The notes: generated from the sequence alone by a model not told the origin. A stretch of 64,000 nucleotides of DNA from Spodoptera frugiperda (GCF_023101765.2 NC_064233.1:1674001-1738000), one strand, 5' to 3'. Positions 47,301 through 62,300 are shown, counted from the stretch's first letter. Made by a program: numbers and translations.

Positions 47301-50300
47301 AATGTCGTTAATATATTTTTTTTGTTTACCCTGACACTGAGATTTTTCCTGTGTCGTGTGTTTCTCGGGTGCGTTTACAAACATACAAGTTTACATACAC
47401 ATCACACCCAGACCCGAAACAACAATTTGTGGATCACACAAAGAGTGTCTCCGTGCGGGATTCGAACCCGCTACACGTTATACGGCAGCCGCAAACCGTG
47501 CAGTCAAAGGCGTATTGCGTATAAATTTATTCTCGAAATTATATTTATTTCATAATAGACCAACATGATAATCTATTTAAAAAAACATTTAAAAACCAAT
47601 ACCAGTCTCCAAACCACCCTCTCACATGTACACCGTACACCCTGAGCACTGTAATCCAATGATTTGCGTGACATTACCGCGCCCCGCCACTTACTCGCGA
47701 GTCTACTGTTTTTATAGCCTCACAGTACAGCCTCACCCCTCCCTTAATAGTTTATAGACTTCGAGAGTAAAGCCTATAAGTCTATCGGAATGGGAATTTA
47801 TTTTGAATACGTTTTAAATCTTTCAGTTACTTTAGAGATGGAGTGGTTGGATCGGTCAAAGTAATGTGTTTAGTAGTTATCGAGCGCAGATTGCAATTTC
47901 AAGTATAAGCCGGTTAATGAGCAGACGGATCACCTGATGGTAAGCAATCGCCGCTGCCCATGGACACCCGAAACACCAGAGGCGTTAGAAATGAAATGTT
48001 GGCCTTTTGGAGGTTAGGAATTTACGGGTTTATTTTTTAACGCTTTTAATTTCATTTTACTTCAGTTTTCTTGTTTTACAGTTTTAGTATGTTTAATTGA
48101 TTAATGTATTTGGTGCACGAATGCCCTTTAGGTTACGAATTTAAAGGCTGTTAGGGAATCGATAATGGGGATGATTGAAAAGGGGCCTAAACGCAACAAC
48201 GCAAGTGTTGTTTCACGTCGGTTCTCTGTGTCGCTACTCTGGTCAAGCCGGCCCTGTCATGCACAAGCATGGCATCTCCCACACTTAAATTGAAAATTGT
48301 CTAACTATTTCCAACATTAAAAAATCCCTTATAAATATTAAAACAAAAACAAATTCCACTGCACTACTTAATCTTTAAAATCTAAAATCCCCCTGTTTTG
48401 TAAAAGCATTCCAAAATAATTCTTCAGTGGGAGCTCAACAATCAATCCATTCAGCGGGGCACGTCGCTCGGCGGTTGTGTAACGCTCGGCCGAGCATGTG
48501 ATTCGCAGGGCCGTGCGTTTGATGCCCGCCATGTCAGCTGTGAGTGGAAGTGACGGGGAATGGTTGATGTATGGAGATATGAAGTGGTGTAGGGATTTGT
48601 GTGGAATTACGGTCAGTTTTTGTTGTGGAGAATCTTTGAAACAAGACTAATTCTTATTTCGCAAGATGGACTAGGTTTTACTGACGATATCGTATGATTT
48701 TAAGAAAAATGGGTATGAAAATCGACATAAAAACGGGCTGTTAGCTGTTAAGATCAGACCGATATCAATGTTAACTATAATTATATTATCATCATTTAAT
48801 ATCCGAGAACTAAGTCTTTCTAAGTGATTTAGAAAGTCATTGTTTGGGCTTTATCTTATTTTATTAAGTACGTTCCCATGTACACAAATTCTGATTAAAA
48901 GGGAAACATATTACTAGCCTCAATCTTTGTAATAATTTGAGCGAAACAAGCTACTAAGCATCAATTCACATAATTGCATTTTAGTCGAAAGTAAAAGAGT
49001 ATTTAAAAACTACTTATTTAAAAAAATATGACCATTTTATCAATATATCTATTGATATTTCTACACACTAATTTAAAGAATTTCCTACTTTCCTATAGCA
49101 AAAAATTCAAGAAGAAAAATCTCTCTCTTGCCACCCAACAAGAAAAATATAGAAAAAAAAAAACACAAAGATACCTAATTTAAATTCCAAATTCCGAACG
49201 CTCCACAAGGATCTAAACTCTACAGTTTTATGATCGGCAATTTCCGAGTACAGCCGAGCGTTGCCGACCACTCCCGAATGTGGCCGACCGTCCCCTCCGC
49301 CGCCAATGCGGTATCAAACAATTCAATTATGTCCTCAAATGTATCGGAATGATTGCCACCCTACCCGCATCAAATCTTGCTACTATTGTAACCTATACAG
49401 CGTGTAACAAAATACCCATATACATCAAGAAGCACTGAAGGATACAGGTTGAATAGAATCTCTACACAAAACTTCAGCTTAAAATACGTAAAAAAAATAT
49501 TGGTACCAAATACTTGGTGCCGCATGGTTCTTGATTTCAAATCATACAAACGTGTCACAACACTACAGGGTCACTCGCTTATAACGAAACATTTCTTCTG
49601 TAAATCTGATCGCCTAGTATGTACTAGACCTGAAACGAATCGAAACTGAACATCAAAATTAGGTAGATACACCTGTAATCATTATTTAGTAAGTAAATTC
49701 CTAACCCCCAAAAGGCCTACAAAGCTCTTATAACGCCTCTGGTGCTTCAAGTGTCCATGGGCGGCGGCGATTGCTTACCATCAGGTGATCCGTCTGCTCG
49801 TTTACCGACTTATACCATAAAAAAAAGTAGTAACCGATCTCCTCCGACCTCTCCCTCTCCCCTCAGCAAACAATTCAATTACTGAATGAAATGTGTTGGA
49901 ATAATAGTTGAGATACCCCCAGTCGACTGAACATGACTGTACACTGTTCAGTGTTCAGTCTGAGAGTAATTACATTCTTAAGCGATTCGATACAGTGAGT
50001 TAAATGGCGGGTGGTGGGTGGAATTGGTAGTTAAATGTGAGGTATTTGTTCATCCGTACTTGTGGGGTTTAAAGTGGCATTCTCTTGGTGTTTCTTTTTT
50101 TATTAATACAGAATTTTATGTATTCGTTTTAATTTTGAATTAACTGACGCTACGCTAAGATACGTATGTATTGTACAAATCTTTTTTGTGATAAGTATTT
50201 CTCCATAGCCGGTAAAACTCAGCTAACTTGACTATCTAAAAAGAGCTATTATGTTTTATTTTAGTTCAGTCTCTCTAGAGTAAAGTAGTTCTAACTGCTG

Positions 50301-53300
50301 TACTGATTTTCAAAATTCTTGCCTGATCTGGTGGTTTACCTTTTCGGAATTAATCTAAATTTATATATTATTTATTATAAAAAAAAGCGTTGCCCCCTCT
50401 TGTATTTTCTCCTGTGCCGTTGCGTATTATACAAGTTCACAACACATACGCAACGGATTGATGCGGTTTTTTTAATAGATAAGTTATTCAAGAGGAAGGT
50501 TTATATGTTGTATAATATATGCATAATATATCACCGTTGCACCCATGCGAAGCTCAGGTACTAAAATGTAATGTCCAACTCAAATCTCTACAATAATATC
50601 AAGACCTAATTTATGGGCCGACGTTTGGCCTATTGCACTTGATGCTAAGTGACGATGCGGCCTACGGTGGAACACGTAGTCAACTACAGCGCTGCACCTG
50701 TACATCAATGAGAAGGTTTAAATAAACGTTACCCCATACTTGTATTTGCTCCTGTGTCGTGGGTGCGTTTACAAACAAGTTCACATACACATGACCTCCA
50801 GACCCGAAACTCCAATTTGTGGATCACACATTAAGAGTTGCTCCGTGCGTTCACTACACAGCCTCTGAGCATGGCTCCAAACTAGTCGAGTTCGTCAATC
50901 AGTTACGTGATAAGCCGATAATGTAAACAAATAATGGTAGTATACCTCATAGAAAGTTATAATAAAATTCAAATCATCTCACGCCTTTTTTTTTACAATT
51001 GATGGGTCGACGTTGGTCTGTGAGCGACTATCTCGCCTGTATGGTACAGTCGACTGGCTCAACGGATCTTGGCAGGTCTGATACTACTGTTGCATAGGGC
51101 TGCGCAATAAGTCTTTGGAAGAACCAAATGGTGGCATGACGGCGAGGTGCGGGGGCGCCGACTAGGCTAGAGATTGGAAATCATTTCTAAATACAACTGA
51201 CCCTTTACACTTATTGCGCAGCCTTCTGCACGTAAGTTCAGACCTGCCAAGATCCGTTGAGAGTAACTGTAAGTGATGATGCGGCCTACGATGGAGCACG
51301 TTATGCTGCACCTGTTTAAATCAATGCTACGGTGGTACTCACCAGTTTTGACCTGGTACTTGAGCGCCAGCTTGCAGTCTTCCAGCAGCTGCTTCAGCGG
51401 CAGCGGCTCGTCGTGCAGCTGGAAGTCGCACATCTTGCTCATCTCCTCCGGCATGCGGAACTCCAGGATCTGCAGCCGAAGAAGATATATGATAATGCAA
51501 CGTCTCGCCTTTTATCCCCGAAGAGGTAGGCAGAGATGCACATTACGACACGTAATGCCGCTATACAATATACACCCACTTTTCACCATGTCAATAGGGG
51601 GTGAGCCAATACGGATACATTTCCAAAAATCTCCAGTTTTTTTAATACATTTTGCCAGTGACTCTCCAGTAAATACGAATCTAACGAACCCCAAGAAATC
51701 CATCCCGTTTGTTCGGCAGTCGCACAATTTGCATACCACTCGACCAACGAGGCAGTCATTGATACATATTTACTTGATATAAAAGCGCTAGTTCAAGCTA
51801 TCCAAGTTTAGTTTCCCATACGGAATTATGACTGAAGCTTGCTATTGCAAATGTTTTTTATGGTACTTATAAACCGTTTTATAACTTGTTTACCATACGA
51901 TACTGATTTAGCTGCTGCAAAAGAAATTACTGTCAAAGTTTCAAAAGAGTATTTGACTAAATACGATCCACAATAACCTCACTCTGCAATGCAGTATTAA
52001 CGATGACATCAATAAGAACATAGCCATCCACCATCACATATCCGATCTACAATCAACCTTACCACCCTCGACACAAGGTAGCTACTCCAACAGACCCACC
52101 TTCTCATTCCTATCGTTGACCTGGTGGATGAAGTCCAGCAGTACATCCACCATCACACATACGATCCACAATCAACCTTACCACCCTCGACACAAGGTAG
52201 CTACTCCAACAGACCCACCTTCTCATTCCTATCGTTGACCTGGTGGATGAAGTCCAGCAGTACATCCACCATCACACATCCGATCCACAATCAACCTTAC
52301 CACCCTCGACACAAGGTAGCTACTCCAATAGACCCACCTTCTCATTCCTATCGTTGACCTGGTGGATGAAGTCCAGCAGTACATCCACCATCACACATAC
52401 GATCCACAATCAACCTTACCACCCTCGACACAAGGTAGCTACTCCAATAGACCCACCTTCTCATTCCTATCGTTGACCTGGTGGATGAAGTCCAGCAGTA
52501 CATCCACGACCCTGGCCAGGAACTCCCGCGTCTGAGGCTGCGCGTCCTCGCGGTATGGGAGGATCGCTGTGGAGGAGGAAAGAGGTTAATATCATGGTTG
52601 TATTAATTTAATGCAATCTTTCTCTTACCGCTGTACTCAGAGTCATTTAATGGTTACTTAACCCAGTCCGTAGCAATAATTTTCGGGACAAAATTGTTGG
52701 TAAGGAATAGTTTAAGTAAGCATTGAACGTCTCTGAGTACGGCGGTATGTGTTGATTTGGTGAAATTAAAAATAAAGTATTTTATTCTTTGACGTGAAAA
52801 TGTTACATCAGATGAAAGTATTCTCTGATATAAGTAAACTTTAAACCGCCTGCCAAATGTGGAGATTGTGGCAAACCTTTTAGGGTGCTTTTCCACCAGA
52901 AATGTACTATGCTACGTTGCTGTGGATTAGTTAAGCCATTCTATATGATCAGGGCTGATGCCTGATCCGGAGCTGCAGACTACCTAGCTAGTTTACCGGG
53001 GCTCCGGCTCGAAAAGCAGGAGTAGGAACGGGGTGGTTTTAAGTCAGTAAGAGTCTCGCTTAGAACAAGGCAGGAGAAGTCACTGCATGATTATCTGCCC
53101 TCAAAAAAAACTGTTCTGTAATTATCAATTTGAAACATTTGAACTGTGCTCGATCGCATTCTCGCCCGTCATTTGTCGAGGTTATTTTCACAACCAATGA
53201 CATTGTAGACAGCGAAAGAGCTCGATTCGAATGTTTCGAATTAACAATTACAGTTTAGGGAACAAAGTTCCCTAAAAAAAGGAGTATCCTCGTACCAGGC

Positions 53301-56300
53301 GAGGTGATCATGACTGGCGGGCTTTCAGCCTAACAGTTGTTCGTCGGGATTGTCTATCATCATTTCATATGTGCGATGTAGGATTTACGAAATCATCCGT
53401 TGATTTGTGCGTCGATAGTCTATGTGCGACTTCTGTCATCTGTTACTAGTCATGTATCGCTACAACTGTATAGCCTAGCAGAAAGGCCCAGTAAACAAAG
53501 CGCTATAGAAAATTCCTAAACAGAGCTATCAAAACAAGAATCTCCATCTTCCCTTCAGATCCTGTCAAAGGGCAAGTAATCATTCAAAACGAGACAAAAA
53601 CTTGACTGATCTACTGACAACACACATATACACTTGACACATACCAGTATCAACCTTATTCCCTACTAGTTAAGGCTCAAAATCCATTTCCTTAACCGCA
53701 AATATAAGTTTGCCTGCTCATAATATTGAAAATCAAAATGCTATAGGTATTGTTTGCAGAATTGGTCATGTGTTATGTTTGTGCGATATTGTGCTTTGTT
53801 GTGTGGGCGTAAGGTTCAGATTTGTATGGGGTTGGGAAAATTGTAGACATCTGTGTTTAACGTGCAATATGGCGAGATGTAGGGTGACCATCGTTTTGGG
53901 AAAATTATGGGAAAAAACTTACGATTTCTGACCTTTCTTTTTCTTTTTTTATGGAATAGGTGGCAAACGAACAAACGAGTCACCTGATGGTAAGCGAATA
54001 GCGCCGCCCATGGACACCCGCAACACCAGAGGAGTCACAGGTGCGTTGCCGACCTTTTAAAAAGGAGTACGCTCTTTTCTTGTTTGGTTTGGAGGTTGTA
54101 TCGGTTCGGAAATACCGCCGACGAATGACTTGACATGAAAGACTTTAGAGTTTGGTGTTTAAATATGAATTTTACTATACCATAACAATTCGATTTCCAA
54201 TCATCATCAACAGCCTATAAGTGGCCACTGTTGACTAAAGCCTCTTCTCGTACGGAGAAGGTTTGAGCATTAATCACCACGCTTGCTCAATGCGGGTTGG
54301 CGATTTCAAACTTATACTTAGCCACCTCACGATGTTTTCCTTCACCGTTTGTCCGTGGTGTCTATTTCCATTCTGAATATCTATATTTTTTTCAGTTTTT
54401 CACAAATCAGTGTTTTCAATAACAGTGTTTGGTATTTTCAGTAGGAAGAGAAAATCGAAAAGATTACTTAGTAATGATGTTATTCCCTTTTATTCGAGCT
54501 CATCACCGTAAATTATTCTACGTATAATAAAAATTAACTAGGAATGTTCCTCATACTACCACAATGCTAGTCACCCTACTCCCCGGAAAATTCCTGGACA
54601 CAGGGGCTGGATATTAAAAGCAGTGACTTTTTAATCAGAGCCCCTTTGTAGCGCAAGGGGGTAAGCACAGATGTGTGAGGAACAGGTTCGTCTTACTTGG
54701 TATGAGTTTGCGAACTGCGATTAATGTTTTTTTTTTCACCTAAACAAATGTTGTGTGTAGATCGTTTTTTTTTAATGTAATTTTTTTCTTGAGGTCCCTA
54801 GCTGTATACTTGTTATTTGTAAGGTCTTTATACTCTTAATTTGTTAACAAGTAAACAAATTCGCGAATTTTACGGAAATAAGCAACTTTTTACTTTCAAT
54901 TTGTTTTTAAGTAGCAGACAGCTATAGATAAACAATTCAAATAGCCAGCCTGATGAAAGAGGTATGTAAGAATCGTAGCAATTAGCGTTCCATAGTCTCT
55001 GCCTACCCCCATGGGAGACAGGCGTGAGGTTATGTACATATGTATGTATGTATGTCAAATAGCCAGCCTTCTGTGTTTGGTCACGTGTAGAGTTGATAAG
55101 ATTACGCACAATATTTTTAAAACCTTTTTCTTATTTTTTTATTTATTGAAGTTGTATATTTATTTATTCGTTATTTAAGTTTTTATTTCATGTTTAATTT
55201 ATTTAGTTATAGTCCTTCTTACTTAACAAATTTTCCTTACACGGTTTTCAGTTAGGAAAATCCGATATTTAGTAAGTAGTAAGTTACATATTACATTTTC
55301 AGTTAGAAAATCGCATGCATTGCAATGGTGAAACTCGAATATCAAACTTGAAGAATGCGACAAATACTTTTAACTAAGCAAATAGCCCTCCATTCTGTAA
55401 TCCCTCTCAGACACCATTTATCAGTCACTCTCAGGGACCCTCAGTGGCCCTCTGTGACCCTCAGCGACACTCAGTATACGCATCACTTGATAGTATTTGT
55501 CAGTCTGTCTGTTGCACGCTTACATGAGAATTTTGTGATATAAGATATTAAGATAGGAGATTTATATGTGATTTTTTTATGATATAAGCTGGTAAACGAG
55601 CAGACGTATCACCTGATGGTAAGCAATCGCCGCCCATGGACACTTGAAACACCAGAGGCGTTACAAGTGCGTTGTTGGCCTTTTAGGGGTTAGGAATTTA
55701 AGGGTTGTTGAGGAATCGGGAATTGGGGACAATCTGATAAATTATGATTTTATCAACTCAGAAATCGAACCCAAAACCCTCACTAAATATTTTTGAACCA
55801 TTCCACCACTCATTCAAAGCATAATCCTTTGTAAATCACTCTGTATCTATAATCCCGCAATTCCCACGCGGGGTAGGCAGGACTGTAGCTAACATTAAGT
55901 ACACACTGCCCAAGCTATAAACAACCACTATAAAGAGACCTTTGAATGTATGGAAAGGTCAAACAAAGCGAGACCAAGATACGCTGGTTTTGTATAGGTC
56001 GACATGTAGCCGTGTAGAAGTACATTCCCCAGCCATTTGAGTCATCCCTCATCAACAATATATTAAAAGCCCTCTATGTCACTCTCAGGCCAAAATCCTC
56101 TCACACACATACATTGAAAACACAACCTTAATATGTTAGAAATAGATGTCAATTTCCCTTAACTCACATTTGAGGGGAACATTTTGTTCTGGTTTGAGGG
56201 AATTTCAACCTTACGGCGTTAGATTTAAGGTATGTTTTGCTCTGTTAAGTTAAAAGGTAAGTGTAAGTACTCTCAATAGTATTTGCAAAGCATTACATCG

Positions 56301-59300
56301 CATTCCAGATGTTATTTGCTGACAATTTTCTTTCAGCATTTTGCTAAAGGAATTTCAACCTTATCCCTTTGCAATAAAGGTTACCTTAAGTGCAAATAAA
56401 AAGTGGTTGTCACTCGTGAACAATTTTCATAGAACATTATGTTAAAGGAAATTCAACTCTATTGCAATGACATAAGGTCTACGTAAAGTGCAAATAAAAG
56501 TTAGTTACTTTAGTGTTGGGAACAATTTTAATTTTGATAACCAAGTTAAAGGAATTTAGACCTTATGTCTATAGTAATAAAGGTGGTATTAGTGTATATA
56601 AAAGGTAGTCGTAAAGATTAGTGTGAAAATAATGTTTTTGACATTATAAGCTGATTGTCGGTGCTTGTGCACTTGGCTACACATTATAAACCAGTGTATC
56701 TTGGTCTCGCTTTGTATGATCTTTCCATATATTGGAAGGTCAGTTTATACTGGTTGTTTTTAACATTTTCTGTGATTTTGTCTATTTGTCTGTCTATAAG
56801 GTGTCCTGCTTATACGTGTTTGATATAAACGGTGTGATGGTATGAGAGAATTCCTACTAATATTTTAAATGCGAAAGTTTGTGAGTATGGATGTTTGTTG
56901 TTCTTTCACGCAAAAACTACTGAAGGGATCGGGATGAAATTTAGAATAGGGATAGATTATAATCTGGACTAGATTATACTCTTCTAGTTTTTATCTCACG
57001 GGATCACGGGCGGACCCGCGTGCATAATTACTCTATAAGTAATAAGTATTAGATAATATAATTGCTGCAATATACCTAATTGCAGATTCTTTAAAATAAA
57101 TTATTATTACTAGCTTCTGCAAGCGGTTACGTCCGCGTTTCCGTGGAATAAAAAGTATCCTATCATCCAAGTCAACTCATACCCTGTCTGTATACCAAAT
57201 TTCATCAAAATCCGTTCAGTAGTTTCAGTGTGATTGATGAACAAACATCCAAACAAACAAACTTTCACATTGTGTTTAAAACTGCCTACACAAATGACTG
57301 AAACTAAACTCTTTTTAAACTGACATGGTCACTAACACTATTATTAGAACTTATGACGGGATATTTACAGTGCCGAAATATCGGAAACTCGTCGAAGTGA
57401 ATAAACATGGTAAATATCCCGTCATAAGTTCTAATAATAGTGAAACTAAACTCATTTATATTATCATATCTAACTACTCCCGAGCGGTTTCACTCTCTCT
57501 GCCCGGCTCCTATTGATCGCAGCGTGATGTTTTATAACCTATAACCTACCTCGATAAATGGACTATCCAACACAAAAACAATTACATATTTAATTCGAAC
57601 CAGTATTTCCGGAGATTAGCGCATTTAAACAAACTCTTCAGCTTTACATATATAAAAAAATAATAATAAATGATTATTTCTCTAAAAAAATGTGTGCTAT
57701 TTCAATTAGTAAGACGATGGGTAACCCTCCATTGCCGGCGTGCAGTAAACACAGGCGGCGCGCCCGGGACGTTTTGATCCGCGCGGTAATGACCCGGTCT
57801 TACACTGGATCCCTTATTTGTGAGGATCACTGAGCCGCTGTGTGGAGAGGAGTGAGCTACTTATTGATATTTTGAGAGGAAATCATATGGGTTAGGTTTG
57901 ATATAGATGGTCATTGAGTCCCGGTTTAACTTAGTTTTTATAATAAGTATCGTGAGACATACTAAATTAACTAAAAAAATCCCACTTTACTCATGTACGT
58001 GTTAGTTTAATGGAAAAGCTCTACTAGTTTCGAGGTGAGAGTAGGCTGTGTGACGTCACCGCGTCTGCGCACGATGCTCATGATGAAGAGTCCCTCTGTG
58101 ACTCGAAACTAGTAGAGCTTTTCTCCATTAATGTAAGTGATTAAGCTGTGTTTTTTTCTAGTTAATTTAACTTATAGTGTGTGTACATAGTAAATTTTAC
58201 AGATTCTCGCAAAATTAACATTTTAACCAAAATGTTGATTTTTAATGTACTTGTTTTTAAAGAAAATTTTACACGTATTATGTACTGGATAAACTGATTC
58301 ATATTTTGTATTTCATGTTCACATTTCATACTCAAAAATATTTTTTTTAATGAAAAACATCACTCATACCAAAAAAATCCCACTCCACATTAGAAAACAA
58401 AGAAAAATACAGAAAAAATATTCTATTTCCCGACTGAATCCCTTAATGCCGCGAGTCTATCAATTGTATCCGGCGGGCTAACGGATGGGCCGGCTCCTCC
58501 GATGCGGCGTATAGACGGGCTTATAATACCTCTCGAGAAATGAAGATGGCCGATTATAAATGGCGGGCTTAACTATCTGACAGCGCGGTAATAAAGAGAA
58601 TTTGGATTTTATGAGTTTAATTTGTTTGCGACTATTTATGGGTACTTTCGGGTCGCTCAGGCTGGTTAGGGTTCGCTGAGATTTTCTATTGTTTGTGTGT
58701 GAAAGTCTGTTGTTTTTGAGTGAGTGTTATTTTTTACTTTTGATGGGTCGACGTTTGGCCGCTATCTCGCCTGATGGTAAGTGATGATGCGGCCTACGGT
58801 AGAGCACGTCTGCCCATAAGCAACCTATTCACTCGGGCCTTGAAGACACCCAGGTTATACCCATGAGGAAACACAGACTCCGGCAAGGAGTTCCACTCCC
58901 TAGCAGTTCGCACATGGAAGCTTGAAGCGAAGCGCTTCGTGTAAATAGGCGGTGTTTCTTTGCGAAATAATAAGTTTTAGTTATCTTTTCTCATTAGTTT
59001 TACTTTTCCTAATTGATTAAAAACATATCTTCATTGTACAATCTTAAACTATTTTATTTATATAAAGCTATGTTGATATCATAACTAGTTTCAAGCCAAG
59101 CTAGAGGCTCATATTCATGAGCAGCATTCCGCGACACACGACGCGCATTGTATAAAGCTGAAGAGTTTGTTTGTTTGAACGCTCTAATCTCCGAGACTAC
59201 CGGTCCAATTTAAATAATTATTTTTGTGTTGGACAGTCTATTTACCGAGGAAAGTTATAGGCTATAAAACATCACGCTCCAAAAGTAGGTAAGTGTAAAA

Positions 59301-62300
59301 AAAAATACGTTTCTTAAAATTTTACTGTAGTGCATCTTTTCATCCCTTACATTAATTAAACTCTCTGCCTACTAATATGTAAGTACCTAATAATTCATAA
59401 AACCGCTCAATAATACTTTACTAGTCGTACTCCACAAAAAAAACAATTGGCACTATAAAATTATAAACATACATAACCTAATCACAATCCCAACCCGACA
59501 CACTCACTCTCACAAAAAAACAGATTTAAATAAAACCAACATTAAAATAACACACACGAGGGCAACATTATGAAAACCAATATCCAACCCTAAACCGAAG
59601 CGGGTGGGTCGAACGGACCACCGCCGCATTACATCGACTTACCAACACTATCCCGAATCCCGATTTATCAACACAAACATACGTACAGTGGAATTTTTAA
59701 TTAAATTCCTGGCGGCGGCTGTAAACTGCAGCTGTGCATTGTTCAATATTGGGCACGCGCGTGTAACTAATCGGAGCGAGGGGTTCGGTTCCCGGCCGAG
59801 GGACGCAGCTAAAGGGCCGTGAGATGACAATAAGTCACTGATACGTATGAGAGTCTTGAAATATGTTTTTTTGATAATGTCTGTTGATTATTTTGTATGG
59901 TTTTTATAACATTAAACAACAAAATATATAACAAATATTTACTGCTCTTGAACAAAAAATACTTTCTTTTCTTTTTCTTTTTAAAAAAATACGTTGCCCC
60001 ACACTAAAATTTGGAAAGGACTCCTGTGTCGTGTGTGTCGTTTAGAAACATACAATTATACATACACATCCCACCAAGACCAGAAGCAACAATTTAAGGT
60101 TATAAGGTGTTGCTCCATGCGAAAATGAAACCCGCTAAACGTTGTACGGCAGCCAGTTGCCCAGCTACCGTGCCAACCGTCGACAGAATCAATCCGTCGG
60201 TTTGTATACCTATATTTATCTGTCAATTTAACAATATTACATTTAAAAAAATATCCAAACTAAATCACTATACCTCACACTATCAGTGATATTTCATCGT
60301 ATACAAACATATAGTGCACAATAAATGCCATCGTCGGGTCGTATAGACCCCGCGGTCGCAAAAGAGGATTGAGTATGAATGCTTGGACCAAATTATTTGT
60401 AGTATGAGATGCCGAGAATATCTGTAGTCAAGTATTTTGTATTTTGATATGTTAAATATTTGGTGGATTGATGTTGTAATAATAATATTTTGTTGGCATT
60501 TTAATAATGTGTCTTTTATGGGATGTTAGCTTTTGCTCTCGGCTTCGTTCAAGTATTAGTATTAATGAAATTTATCAAAATCTGTTCTTGACGGGACCCA
60601 GTAGGGCTGGTGCCTGATCCGGAGCTGCGGACTACCTAGTAAGTTTACCGGGGCCCCGGTTTGAAGGGTAGAAGTAAGAACGGGGTGGTTTTTAGTCAAT
60701 AAGAGTCTGACACTCGCTCTCGCCTCGCTCAAGGCGGGAGAAGTCATTGGATAATATTCCCCCGTTAAAAAAAGGTTGCTTAAAAAATCCATTAAAAGCC
60801 CAAAACAGATAAATGAAGTTTATCTGTTCTGTGATTAAAAGTACCCACTTTTGAAATGTCAGCAATAAAGAAATAAATAACAGTCTGTCAGACTATCCGT
60901 CAGTGAAGCTAGTTGCAAACAAAAACATCAAAACTCTATCCGATTTCAGGATCCAACACATCACATTCACCAGTTGTACTTGAAACATACTACCACAACG
61001 AATCAAAAGCAACCATTTTGTAAACACCACCTCCCTTTCTCTATCTACACATCTGTCACGCCACCTACCGACAGTTTCTAGGAAGTATACCGTCAGACAT
61101 GATCATCTACCCTTGTAATACGACTCTCCAGCCGCGCGTCATTTCCGCCGGTCGGAAGAGGCGCCCTCTGCCGGATGCTAGATAAGACGCGAGCGGTTAA
61201 GTTTTAATCAGTAGGGATTTATGATTTGAGTGTCATTTTTCGTTGATGTGATAACGGGATTAATCAAGATTTTTTGTTAGGAAACAATTCTTATTGAATT
61301 ATAATATGCATAGGTGGAGATATGTGAGAGCCATGCTTCGGCACTGCTGGGCCGGCTCGACCGGAGTGATACCACGGCCTCAAAGAAAACCGACGTGAAA
61401 CAACGCTTGCGTTGTGTTTCGCTGCGTGGGTGAGGTTATCGGAGGCCCAATTTCCCCCTTGCCAATCTTCCCAATCCCCGATTCCTCAACAACCCTTAAA
61501 TTCCTAACCCCCAAAAGGCCAGTAACACACTCGTAACGCCTCTGGTGTTTCAAGTGTCCATGGGCGGCGGCGATTGCTTACCATTAGGTGATACGTCTAC
61601 TCGTTTTCTCGCGCTCGTGTTCCATAAAAATAAAAAATAGGCTGAAAGTTCTAAAACAGTCTGTTACTGCTGGACTATTGGCAAACTGTGTATAAGAGGG
61701 GTTAGCCATACAGGTTCATGTTTACCAGAGAGCGCTGCTGCCCAGTGTCTGTCAAATATATAGTGTTTTTTTTTTCATTTTGAAGTGGGAAAATCATCGA
61801 ATAACTTCTCCCGCCCTGGATCAGGAGTAAAACCCAGCAGAAGTGCCCGACTGTGGGAATCGGATTCGAGACCCCTTGCTTAGGAATCAAACTTGCAACC
61901 ACTCAACCAACGAGGCAGTCTTTTACCTATCTAACATTATACTTGGCACTTACGACTAATCTAATTTCAAAATCAACGGTCAAAACGCAACAGTTTCAAC
62001 CACCCAATCATTATCAGAACCAAATCATTTACTTCAATTAAACCACATACAAGCACTTTAAAACATCAATCCGTGGACTGTATAGAAAACACTGCGAACA
62101 AAAGCCGAATGTGTTGGCAGTAATTAATCAAGTGGTTTAAAACCCGCCGCCGTCACGCCGCCGCCACGCCGCCGCCACGCTACCGTCAATTAAAGTGTAA
62201 AGTTGATTTCCATGTTCACGATGTAAAGGATTAATTCATTCATTTAGCTAGTCATTGGCAGTTAAAGTCAAAGCGTTTTATTCATTAACAAGCGGATTTG

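Noticed and set aside
52124..52476. 77-codon repeated + strand open frames in the tandem array
   Set aside because: Opposite strand of the duplicated exon/intron units; they have no independent start or family resemblance.
52032..52507. CRISPR-like array
   Set aside because: Units are 119 bp with no spacer variation and include exon sequence; the host is an insect.
59604..59822. 72-codon open frame in Gad1 intron 1
   Set aside because: GC-rich block explains the lack of stops; no motif and both strands are open.
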